Both the position numbers and the translations under genes were made by a program. A DNA stretch of 32,662 nucleotides from Caldilineaceae bacterium (GTDB taxonomy: Bacteria > Chloroflexota > Anaerolineae > Caldilineales > Caldilineaceae). Below, one piece after another: positions 6,948 to 13,662 of the stretch; the stretch's first letter is position 1, and each line of letters starts with the position of its first letter. The notes under the pieces are model-generated. The model was not told the origin of the DNA, ran no database searches, and saw nothing but the letters and a program-made list of their open reading frames with translations. The stretch is taken from the NCBI GenBank assembly GCA_026645575.1, contig JAPKMW010000114.1:1-32662 (forward strand), read 5' to 3'.

Positions 6948-8689
6948 GGTTCAACACTCCTTTCTGATACATTCGCTGCGCTCAATACAGATACATCTGC
7001 TTCGTGCAGACCAAGATTGAAAAAACGTAACGCTTCGGGACGGCGGGGGTGGGCGGGGTCGCCTTCAAGGATGGCGGCGGCTTCTTGCTCGGTGAGAGGG
7101 GCGTCGTCTTTGCCTAACAGAGAGCGGATGCGGGCGAGGCGGCGGGGGTTGCGGTCGCCGTAGACCAGCATGGTTAGGCCGCTGTCGGTGAAGAGGCCGG
7201 AGGCGTGGAGGGTACGCAGCCAGTGGGCTTCTTCGGCATCTAGATCGCGCACCGGCTTGATGGGGAACATGCCGGTTGGTACTTGGGCCAATACAGCGTC
7301 ACGCGTCACGGTGTCACGGGCGTCACGCTGTGGGGCGGGGGGCGGCGCGACTGGGGACGGGGGGCGGCGCGTGGGGGGTGGCGAGGCCGGCTGTGACACG
7401 TGACGCCAAGGATGAGGGGCCGGCTGATTAGTTGCTGGCAGCGCCAGGATGTCGAGATCGGCAATGCGAGCGGTGGCAAGGCGGGTGATGCGGCCGTTCT
7501 CATCAAGGATGGCATCGCCGGGCGCGCCGCTCAATTGGGCCAGGCCGGTTTCACTGTTGCGGCGGCCACTGCTGCGCGCACCGGTGTTGTTATCGGCGGG
7601 CTTGAAGAGGATTTTGCAGGTCATGGCGAAGTTGACCATGCGGCCGCCGGTGGTGGTGATGGAGCCGGCGCCGTGGGTGCCGACCATGAGATGGTAGCCG
7701 AGGCCAGGGCCGGTGAGCGCGAGACTGTCGATGGCGGTGCTAATGCCGGGGGCGTGGAGCATGAGCATGGTGAGGTCATCGACGACAATGATGGTTTTGC
7801 CGGCGCGGCGACCGGATTCCATGGCGGTGACGACCCAGGCCAACGCTTGCTCCATTTCGACGTAGTCGCCGACTAATCCTAAGCAGCCGCTGACGCTGGC
7901 GAAACAACCCCAGTCCTCCCGGATTTTGGAGGGGATCGCCAGAATGAGAAAGCGGAGATCGGGGGCAGCGTGGCGCATGAGATAGAGGGTGCTGCGCATG
8001 GATTGGGTTTTGCCGGCGCGCGGGGGCGCAACCCAGTAGAGCGCACCATGCAGTTCGGGATTGATGGTTATGGGGCGCATGTGCTGATCGATGCCGATGG
8101 CGATCTGGGGCCAGCGCGTTGCCTTGACTAATTTGGCGGCATTGGGGGTGATGTGGGCTGCTGCGGGTAACTCGGCTTCGATGATCACGCCTTGATCCAT
8201 TTGGATGACGCGCACGTTGGTTTGGAGTACCATGCGCAGGCTGGGGCCGAGGGCGAGGAGCTTGCGCAGGCCGCCGACGGGATCGGCAGTCAGGCGGAGG
8301 GTACAATGCAGTGTGAAGGGGCCACGTTGTGCCGACGCCTGGCAATGGATCTGCTGGTCGATGACGAGTTGGCCGATGCGCTGAAGGCACCAGGCTTGGT
8401 ATTGCTCAAAGCTGGCCATGGTGCGTTGCTCCTTTTCTGAGCGCACCTGCTCGAGGAGGTGCGCTTCCGAGGTTTTGGCTGTAGCGCGGCGTTTTGATGG
8501 TTTGGGCCGGCGGGTTAGCATTGAGAGGGAGGCAGTGACGGCGATGGGGAGCGCGAACGCAAACCATGCAATTTGGAGCGTAATGAAGAGATTGGCCAGC
8601 CATTGGGCAGCGGGCCAGAAAAGCCAGCCACAGAGGGTGAAGCCGGCGCCGGCAAGCAGCAGGCCGGTGAGCGTGTAGATTGACTTCAT
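6935..8689 (-). CDS. FtsK/SpoIIIE-type DNA translocase of the mobile element
   Basis: A 584-residue protein. Two N-terminal transmembrane segments (about 6-28 and 32-57) are followed by a basic linker and a P-loop ATPase domain: Walker A APPRAGKTQ (221-229, Lys227) and Walker B IIVVDD (300-305). A later R-S-S-G-R-R-N-S-E-T-G-L-A-Q-L-S-G-A-P-G-D-A-I-L block corresponds to the C-terminal part of FtsK motor domains. The last 100 residues look like a winged helix. Proteins of this type move double-stranded DNA between cells in AICE-like elements. Residues 76-82 are a copy of the AHLxEQ repeat. The start MKSI is chosen over an overlapping ATG four bases upstream in another frame; GGAGG lies nine bases before it. 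Confidence 0.8.
   Translation of the reverse strand: MKSIYTLTGLLLAGAGFTLCGWLFWPAAQWLANLFITLQIAWFAFALPIAVTASLSMLTRRPKPSKRRATAKTSEAHLLEQVRSEKEQRTMASFEQYQAWCLQRIGQLVIDQQIHCQASAQRGPFTLHCTLRLTADPVGGLRKLLALGPSLRMVLQTNVRVIQMDQGVIIEAELPAAAHITPNAAKLVKATRWPQIAIGIDQHMRPITINPELHGALYWVAPPRAGKTQSMRSTLYLMRHAAPDLRFLILAIPSKIREDWGCFASVSGCLGLVGDYVEMEQALAWVVTAMESGRRAGKTIIVVDDLTMLMLHAPGISTAIDSLALTGPGLGYHLMVGTHGAGSITTTGGRMVNFAMTCKILFKPADNNTGARSSGRRNSETGLAQLSGAPGDAILDENGRITRLATARIADLDILALPATNQPAPHPWRHVSQPASPPPTRRPPSPVAPPPAPQRDARDTVTRDAVLAQVPTGMFPIKPVRDLDAEEAHWLRTLHASGLFTDSGLTMLVYGDRNPRRLARIRSLLGKDDAPLTEQEAAAILEGDPAHPRRPEALRFFNLGLHEADVSVLSAANVSERSVEPCAN
8438..8470 (-). repeat. AHLxEQ palindromic repeat, copy 4 (inside the FtsK-like gene)
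   Basis: A 33-bp stretch with arms GCGCACCT and AGGTGCGC around GCTCGAGG, read on the minus strand as SEAHLLEQVRS. It differs from copy 1 at two bases and lies in the linker between the membrane and motor domains. Confidence 0.8.
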
Positions 8690-8710
8690 TCATAGCATCC
8701 TCCAGTTAGG

Positions 8711-8880
8711 AGGACGGTAGGGCCGTGGTGTATGCTACCACGTTAGCCGATGACCGTCCTAGATACGGTTAGCGGTAAGGGCAATGGCAGAGGCTCTAAC
8801 TCTGTTATTGCCCGGTGTTACTTGCGAGCGGGCCAGGAAGGGAGTAGTTACTCTTGGTAAAAGAGACCTTCCTGGCGCTC
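8711..8880 (-). ncRNA. Structured leader with three strong hairpins ahead of the FtsK-like gene
   Basis: Within the 300-base space before the translocase gene there are, in minus-strand order, GCCAGGAAGG/CCTTCCTGGC (8867-8876 with 8832-8841), ATTGCCC/GGGCAAT-type outer arms enclosing CTCTG/CAGAG (8779-8813), and AGGACGGT/ACCGTCCT enclosing CGTGGT/ACCACG (8711-8760). A copy of the AHLxEQ palindrome precedes them. Two of the stems are two-tiered. The region has no long reading frame; a 38-codon frame starting MKAHLTEQ runs through the first part. It could be a 5' leader that controls the transfer genes or an independent small RNA. Confidence 0.5.
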
Positions 8881-8891
8881 GTTGATATTGA

Positions 8892-8917
8892 GTGCATCTG
8901 CTCGGTGAGATGCGCTT
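8892..8917 (-). repeat. AHLxEQ palindromic repeat, copy 5 (intergenic)
   Basis: GCATCT/AGATGC arms around GCTCGGTG. On the minus strand it is read as KAHLTEQMH from an ATG at about 8923. It is the only copy outside an established gene. Confidence 0.7.
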
Positions 8918-8926
8918 TCATAACAT

Positions 8927-8955
8927 GTTTTAGCAGACGGCGAACATTTGTGCAA
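8927..8955 (-). promoter_or_regulatory. Candidate promoter for the leader and FtsK-like gene
   Basis: TTGCAC, 17 bases, TAAAAC on the minus strand. It would start transcription just before the hairpin-rich leader. Confidence 0.4.
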
Positions 8956-8960
8956 CTTTG

Positions 8961-8989
8961 TTGTATTTACGATGTTCTTACGATATAAT
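8961..8989 (+). promoter_or_regulatory. Candidate plus-strand promoter pointing into the DUF3102 gene
   Basis: TTGTAT, 17 bases, TATAAT. It would produce a transcript antisense to the 3' end of the gene at 8989-10281. It may be chance in an AT-rich spacer. Confidence 0.35.
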
Positions 8990-10281
8990 CAGGTTTCCTC
9001 AAAAGTTCTTCTTTTTTCCTCCTGTTGTGTGGTAGGGGATGGGAGTTCGGTAGCAAAACTCCCATCAGCATTGATCTGGGCCAGCAACTTTTCAATCAAC
9101 GCGATCGCATCAGCCAAAGTCGGCGCATGAGTTGTAAGACGCGTATGTTCGTGACCGCCGATGATGAGCGTATGTGCCTCGTGTAGATCGAGCAGGGTTT
9201 TGTCGAGCAGATTGAGTACGCGGCGGTGACGGCGGCTCTGGTCGTTGGTAGCGCTGCGCACGAGAGTATCTAGCCAAGTGATGGCCTCTTGGGTCTGATT
9301 GCCAGCGAAGATACGCTGTTGATCCTGGTGTTGGGCGGCGAGGGCGCCATCGAGCAGGCGGGTGAGGTTGCAGCCGGCTGCGGTGAGATAGGCGGGCAGG
9401 CGCTCTATACCTGGGGGCGACAGGTCAACTTGTCGCGTGGTCTGTGTATTGGGTGGCGTCACATAAGCACTGGCGAGAGCGCCCTTTGGCTGGCTTTGAT
9501 GGGCGCGCACCGCGATACGCGCCAGATGATCGATGTTGCCCAGGAGTTCGGTTTGGACGGCGGCGACGGCGGTTTTGAGCATGGTTTCTGTGTAGACGAC
9601 AGCGGGCGGCAACATGTTGATGAAGAGTTGCAGCGGCGCGTTTTGTAACCACTGCAGGCGTTCTTCGTTCTGTTCTTTGACATCCTGGCTCAGGCTGCGT
9701 TGATGTTGTTTGATGCCGCGCCAAACTACGGCGATTGCTTCAGCACCGGTGAGGTTGTGGGGTGGGGGCGTCTCGCCGCTTTTCTCAGCGGTGCGATGAC
9801 GGGCAGCGATCGCGGTAGCTTTGGCTTTGGTGATCGTTTCGCCGGCGTGCTGACGATTTTGCGCCTCTTGGAGCGCGCTGTCGGGGGCGGCGGTGAGTTG
9901 GTAGAGGGCGGCCAAGCCGATGCCAACGGGTAAATTTCCGCCTGGCGGAAATTTGGCGGCCAGATTGAGCAGATTGTAGGCGATGGTCTTCTGCCAACCG
10001 AACTCTTGCTCGATCCAGGGCAGAAATTGACCGTGGGGTAGGCGGTCTTGAACCGCTTTTAACTCGCGACCAATCGTAACCATGTTTTCAATCGTCCGGC
10101 GTTCATGGCGCTTGATGGTCTTGGCGCTGGCAATCACGGTGGCGCGATGTTCTTCGGCGACCTGCGAATAGTCATAGCATAAGTGTGGCTCGCCGTGGGC
10201 CAGATCCTCGGCGGGCTTGCTGCTGAGGGCGTAGGTGTCGGCGCTGTAAGTTTGCATGGGGCGTGCCTGTTTGACGGGCAT
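8989..10281 (-). CDS. DUF3102-family protein
   Basis: A 430-residue protein. Residues about 36-111 (C-Y-D-Y-S-Q-V-A-E-E-H-R, then I-K-R-H-E-R-R-T-I-E-N-M-V-T-I-G-R-E-L, H-G-Q-F-L-P-W-I-E-Q-E-F-G-W) are a good match to DUF3102, a domain of phage and plasmid proteins thought to bind DNA. The rest is helical without recognised motifs. It lies two bases behind the ParA gene, where a ParB is usual, so it may be the DNA-binding partner of ParA. AGGAG lies six bases before the start. A perfect 11-bp inverted repeat (9932-9954, AAATTTCCGCC and its complement) is embedded in the coding sequence as KFPPGGNL, just after the DUF3102 block. Confidence 0.75.
   Translation of the reverse strand: MPVKQARPMQTYSADTYALSSKPAEDLAHGEPHLCYDYSQVAEEHRATVIASAKTIKRHERRTIENMVTIGRELKAVQDRLPHGQFLPWIEQEFGWQKTIAYNLLNLAAKFPPGGNLPVGIGLAALYQLTAAPDSALQEAQNRQHAGETITKAKATAIAARHRTAEKSGETPPPHNLTGAEAIAVVWRGIKQHQRSLSQDVKEQNEERLQWLQNAPLQLFINMLPPAVVYTETMLKTAVAAVQTELLGNIDHLARIAVRAHQSQPKGALASAYVTPPNTQTTRQVDLSPPGIERLPAYLTAAGCNLTRLLDGALAAQHQDQQRIFAGNQTQEAITWLDTLVRSATNDQSRRHRRVLNLLDKTLLDLHEAHTLIIGGHEHTRLTTHAPTLADAIALIEKLLAQINADGSFATELPSPTTQQEEKRRTFEET
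9932..9954. repeat. Perfect palindrome inside the DUF3102 gene
   Basis: AAATTTCCGCC, one base, GGCGGAAATTT. The AAATTTCC core also occurs in the stem of the terminator at 4464-4516. Confidence 0.6.
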
Positions 10282-10283
10282 GG

Positions 10284-11012
10284 TTAGCTCCTAACGATCC
10301 AGTTGATCAAATAACGGTAGGCCTGTTGGACATCGTCAATGCCACGCGCTTTGCTCTCCCAGATGGTGTTGCCTTCGGCGGCGGCTTCAATGACGGCGGC
10401 GCGTTGGGGAACGCAATTAAAACTTTCATCGGGGTAAAGCTCTTTCAAGAGGTTCCATTGGCGTGTGTGTTCGCTAATGCGACCGTCAAAGCAGGTGGGC
10501 AGAATGCAAAGGCGGGCGGTTTGGTTGAGTTGCTTGATCATGGCATGAGTTTGGTTGAGACCATCGACGCTGAGAAAGTCGGGGCGGGCCGGGCTGATGA
10601 TGATGTCGGCGACGCGGATCGCTTGTTCCTGTAGGTAGCCGCTGGAGCGGGTGTCGATGACCAGGATGTCGGCGCCGTCGGCGATCTGGCGGATAAGGGC
10701 GGGAATGTCGGCCAGATCGTGCAGTTTGGCGACAATATCCTGAGCCGTTTCGGTGTAGCTGTTGCCGGGCAGAAGTTCCAACCCCGTGCGGCGGCTGGAA
10801 CGCAACAAGTCCGGCAAAGGTTGGCGACTCACCAAGTGATTGAAGACGCCAGGCTCTGGGTCCAGGCCAAGGGCGATGGCGACATGGCCCTGACGGTCAA
10901 AGTCGGTGATGCGCACGCGGTGGCCGGTGTTGAGGGCCAGACCGTGGGCGATCGAGACGGCGGTCGTGGTTTTGGCGACGCCGCCTTTATTGGATGCGAT
11001 GGTGATAATCAT
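10284..11012 (-). CDS. parA: ParA-family partition ATPase
   Basis: A 242-residue protein with the deviant Walker A motif KGGVAKTT (residues 9-16) at its N-terminus, the DFDRQGH motif (37-43) and Walker B ILVID (116-120). It is of the small ParA type without an N-terminal DNA-binding domain, of about the length usual for plasmid and ICE ParA proteins. Such ATPases form dynamic patterns on the nucleoid and keep plasmids or excised elements in both daughter cells. The start has AGGAG five bases upstream. It is flanked by a 68-codon gene two bases before it and by the DUF3102 gene two bases after, which is a compact partition operon. No classical ParB is seen. Confidence 0.88.
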   Translation of the reverse strand: MIITIASNKGGVAKTTTAVSIAHGLALNTGHRVRITDFDRQGHVAIALGLDPEPGVFNHLVSRQPLPDLLRSSRRTGLELLPGNSYTETAQDIVAKLHDLADIPALIRQIADGADILVIDTRSSGYLQEQAIRVADIIISPARPDFLSVDGLNQTHAMIKQLNQTARLCILPTCFDGRISEHTRQWNLLKELYPDESFNCVPQRAAVIEAAAEGNTIWESKARGIDDVQQAYRYLINWIVRS

Positions 11013-11014
11013 GG

Positions 11015-11221
11015 TTACTCCTCTTTTAACAAACCTGCTTCAGCTAAGGCGTGTTCTTGTGTGTGCAGGATTTCCAGCACATGAACGGCTTGTTGGGCCA
11101 TCAGGTAGGCTACGTCGTCGGGCAGATGCGGCAATTCACTGGCCGGGTGAAAGGCTTCAAGCCACTGTTCGACGAGGGCCGTTAATTCGCTGGTGGCCTT
11201 GCGGATGGTTGCTGATTTCAT
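11015..11221 (-). CDS. Small helical protein of the partition operon
   Basis: A 68-residue protein, MKSATIRKATSELTALVEQW and so on, predicted as almost wholly helical (AYLMAQQAVHVLEILHTQEHALAEAGLL). I prefer the ATG at 11221 because GAGG lies seven bases upstream; longer versions starting at 11272 would overlap the end of the replication gene. No family is recognised. Its place directly before parA suggests a small regulator or accessory factor of partition. It is separated from parA by two bases. Confidence 0.55.
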   Translation of the reverse strand: MKSATIRKATSELTALVEQWLEAFHPASELPHLPDDVAYLMAQQAVHVLEILHTQEHALAEAGLLKEE

Positions 11222-11252
11222 GGCAAATCCTCGACTTCGTAATATTTCGGCT

Positions 11253-12263
11253 TTAGTAATTACCGCTGTCATGGGTGCGTTCGGTACCGCCGACAAATTG
11301 CATCATGTATTTGATTAAGTCAGCACTCTGATTACCGGTGAGATAGGCGCGAGTGCCGTTTTTTAGATGGCTGCGGACTAAGGCTACAGTGCTATTGATG
11401 CCGTGTGTGAGGGAGATGTCGTCATTGAGCCGCTTGAGCCAACAGATGAGTTCGATCATCTGGTCTTTGGTGGCTTCTTGTAGCCAAGCCGTGTACCCAT
11501 GCCACTCGACCTGAAAGCTTAATTCTGCCCCTAGTTCCCATGCTGCTTGACGTAGGGCCTCAATTTCAAAGCTAACAAGGGTGTTTTGTGCCTGTTGCAC
11601 CTGTTGTAGCGGAAAGCTTTGTCCCCCCCTGGACCCCCCTATACTAATACCAGGGGTGGTAGGATGGTTGATCTGATCATCATCACCACCATAGTTCAGT
11701 TGATCTTCTTCGCGACTAACGTATGACCTACGCGCGACTTTACCAGAACCTTGACATGACAAGTTTTTCGTAAGTTCCATGTTCTCTACGCTTTCGGTTG
11801 AGCTTATTGTTTTTTGCAGCAATAGCTTGCGATAAGCGCCGTTGCCGGGGATGCGATCCGCTAAGAGTTGACAATGGTCTGGGTCTTGGGGAATCAGGCC
11901 AAGGCGATGGCGGATCCAGCCGGGGGGTGGGGGAAATTTTGAACTGGCCTCACGTTCGTAAAGCAGATTTAGATTCCATAGGCGGAATTTTTGAAAAAAG
12001 AGAACGGATTTACCGCGTCCGGCTGCATATTCGATAACCTCACCGAATTGCAACCATTCGCGGATAATGGTACGCATGTGATCTTGGAGTTCAAAGCGAC
12101 GAAAGGCCAACTTGGCCCAAAGTTCGACCGGATCACCGGTGATGAGGCCGTCGCGGTCGAGTAGGGTGATGGCGTGAAGATAGAGCAAGTGTGCTTCAAT
12201 CGATAGCTGATTCAGGTCAGGATCGTCGATGGTTTCGCTTGAGATTAAGCGTCCGGTGGCCAT
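11253..12263 (-). CDS. Replication-initiator-like protein
   Basis: A 336-residue protein. The N-terminal 110 residues (MATGRLISSETIDDPDLNQLSIEAHLLYLHAITLLDRDGLITGDPVELWAKLAF, then a winged-helix-like part with FFQKFRLWN) follow the pattern of phage replisome organiser N-terminal domains: R-x-I-S, a helix, D-x-x-G-x-x-x-G-D-P. The middle is polar and probably disordered. A C-terminal helical part with several Trp could hold a DnaD-like domain, but I cannot assign it. It probably starts replication of the excised element. AGAGGAAA lies upstream of the ATG. It is the first gene of the minus-strand partition/transfer series and diverges from the integrase. Confidence 0.62.
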   Translation of the reverse strand: MATGRLISSETIDDPDLNQLSIEAHLLYLHAITLLDRDGLITGDPVELWAKLAFRRFELQDHMRTIIREWLQFGEVIEYAAGRGKSVLFFQKFRLWNLNLLYEREASSKFPPPPGWIRHRLGLIPQDPDHCQLLADRIPGNGAYRKLLLQKTISSTESVENMELTKNLSCQGSGKVARRSYVSREEDQLNYGGDDDQINHPTTPGISIGGSRGGQSFPLQQVQQAQNTLVSFEIEALRQAAWELGAELSFQVEWHGYTAWLQEATKDQMIELICWLKRLNDDISLTHGINSTVALVRSHLKNGTRAYLTGNQSADLIKYMMQFVGGTERTHDSGNY

Positions 12264-12315
12264 GATAAATTTCCTCTATGATTGAATGGTGAATATAGGT
12301 TTTCTGGCAAATGCT

Positions 12316-12325
12316 ATGCTAAAAT
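12316..12325 (+). promoter_or_regulatory. Candidate extended -10 promoter for the integrase
   Basis: ATGCTAAAAT fits an extended -10 (TGnTAtAAT type). No clear -35. It lies just upstream of the stem-rich integrase leader. Confidence 0.35.
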
Positions 12326-12327
12326 TA

Positions 12328-12420
12328 GAGGCAGTGCTTGCCGTGCCCGCGAACACTGCCTCCCACGGGTGTTGGTGCAACCCGTCACCCACATAGCTAT
12401 CATTGCACAACTAGTGGGAG
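12328..12420 (+). promoter_or_regulatory. Integrase leader with alternative stems
   Basis: Four pairs of complementary segments overlap: GAGGCAGTG (12328-12336) with CACTGCCTC (12354-12362); CTCCCAC (12360-12366) with GTGGGAG (12414-12420); ACGGGT (12365-12370) with ACCCGT (12380-12385); and GTTGGTGCAA (12371-12380) with TTGCACAAC (12403-12411, one bulge). The last arm GTGGGAG includes the likely ribosome binding site of the integrase, so the second stem could hide it. Confidence 0.5.
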
Positions 12421-12426
12421 AACTCT

Positions 12427-13350
12427 ATGTTTGATGAATTTACCCAGTTCGATCTGTACAATGAAGGTCGTAACCTGGCGGATCGAACGCGCCAGTGGTA
12501 CCGGCGTCATTTGCAATTGTTTGGCGAATTTTGCCAAACGAAGCAAATCACGCTGGCTGCTGTGACGCCGGCGATCATTTCTGAATTTTTGGCGTATGAG
12601 CGCCGACGGTCATTGAAAGATTCCAGTTTGGATGCCCATTATCGCACGTTACATGCGTTTTTCTCGTGGGCGGTGGACGAAGATGGTCCCTTGGAAGGGA
12701 AGAAGAATCCAGTCCGTAAGAAGCTGCGACCGCAAGTCAACCGTGACGCGCCTCGGCGCACGATGAAGGAAGATTTCCTCAAAATGTTGGCTGTCATTCA
12801 TGGTGATGATTGGGTCGCTATGCGTGACCGCGTGATGATCTCGTTCTTGTTTCGTTGTGGTCTACGGGTGGGGGAGCTCATGAGCTTGCGTTTGCCTGAT
12901 GTTGACATGCGCAAACGGCTCTTGCATATCCGCGCGCCCAAAGACAATCAGGATCGTTATGTTCCCTTTACCCAGGAAGTTCGCACCCAGCTTATGGACT
13001 ATCTCTATAATCGACCGGTGTATGGCGCCGATCAGGATGTCTTGTGGTTGTCGGCAACAGGCACAGGCAAACTACGAGGGGTGTTGACGCTGGATGGTTT
13101 TCGCCAGCGTTTGCAGACGATTGGGCAGAAAGCTGGGGTGCGCAATTGGAACGCACACAGCTTTCGTCACGGCTTTGCAATGGAGATGTTGAACACGGGT
13201 ATGGAAATGGCTGCGGTGAGTGATCTCCTCGGCCATGCTGACGAACAGACTACGGAACAATTCTATGCCCAGTTCCTGACGGAAACGTTGCGCAGCCGTT
13301 ATGATGATGTTCAGGAAAAGCTGGATCAGCGTAAAGAAAACATCGTTTAG
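12427..13350 (+). CDS. Tyrosine recombinase/integrase of the mobile element
   Basis: A 307-residue XerC/D-like site-specific recombinase. An N-terminal SAM-like core-binding domain (about 1-95) is followed by the catalytic domain with Arg147 (CGLRVGEL), Lys172 in the beta-hairpin, His244-x-x-Arg247 (HSFRHG), His270 (LLGHAD) and the nucleophile Tyr280 (EQFYAQF), so the full catalytic set is present. It probably integrates and excises the element at the tRNA-Lys fragment that begins 45 bases behind its stop codon. GGGAG lies six bases upstream of the ATG. It is the only confident plus-strand gene of the element, as is common for integrases at the att end. Confidence 0.93.
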   Translation: MFDEFTQFDLYNEGRNLADRTRQWYRRHLQLFGEFCQTKQITLAAVTPAIISEFLAYERRRSLKDSSLDAHYRTLHAFFSWAVDEDGPLEGKKNPVRKKLRPQVNRDAPRRTMKEDFLKMLAVIHGDDWVAMRDRVMISFLFRCGLRVGELMSLRLPDVDMRKRLLHIRAPKDNQDRYVPFTQEVRTQLMDYLYNRPVYGADQDVLWLSATGTGKLRGVLTLDGFRQRLQTIGQKAGVRNWNAHSFRHGFAMEMLNTGMEMAAVSDLLGHADEQTTEQFYAQFLTETLRSRYDDVQEKLDQRKENIV

Positions 13351-13394
13351 TATACGGAATGATTTTGAATAATTGGTTGTTGTAAGGCTGATTA

Positions 13395-13436
13395 CTCTTA
13401 ATCATTGGGTTCAAGGTTCGATTCCTTGGTCGGTCA
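13395..13436 (+). other. attR-like site: 3' part of tRNA-Lys(CUU)
   Basis: The sequence from the anticodon loop CTCTTAA (anticodon CTT) through a 5-base anticodon-stem arm, variable loop, perfect T-arm (CAAGG TTCGATT CCTTG), acceptor arm GTCGGTC and discriminator A is present. The matching 5' acceptor arm GACCGAC and a D-arm are missing upstream, so this is not a full tRNA gene. It is what remains at the distal end when an element integrates into a tRNA 3' end. The intact gene should be at the other end of the element, left of the window. Confidence 0.85.
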
Positions 13437-13444
13437 CTAGATGG

Positions 13445-13480
13445 AACGCCCATCACCTGAGAAGGTGACGGGCGTTTTTT
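13445..13480 (+). terminator. Intrinsic terminator, probably of the original tRNA gene
   Basis: AACGCCC-A-TCACCT, GAGA, AGGTGA-C-GGGCGTT followed by T. Stem of 13 bp with one mismatch, ending in six T. It begins nine bases after the tRNA 3' end. Confidence 0.9.
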
Positions 13481-13662
13481 ATTTACCGGCACTCCAGCCA
13501 AGTACAAGGTGCTGGATATGCCATCACAACCACTGACACCCTTAATATCTACCTCTAGCTATTTTTCTGCTTGCCTGTCGACGCGACTTTCTCAAGCGGT
13601 ACGCTGAACTACCCGGCACTTCACGGGGTATACCTATATGGAGCAAGTTCAACCAGGGGATG
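13481..13662. other. Spacer between the element and the thiamine operon
   Basis: No gene, RNA or clear hairpin is seen here. No terminator is visible behind thiQ. Confidence 0.5.

Noticed and set aside
11015..11296. The 93-codon version of the gene before parA
   Set aside because: The longer starts overlap the replication gene and lack a binding site; GAGG fits the start at 11221.
13363..13436. A complete tRNA-Lys gene
   Set aside because: The 5' acceptor arm GACCGAC and D-arm are absent; only the part from the anticodon loop on is present.
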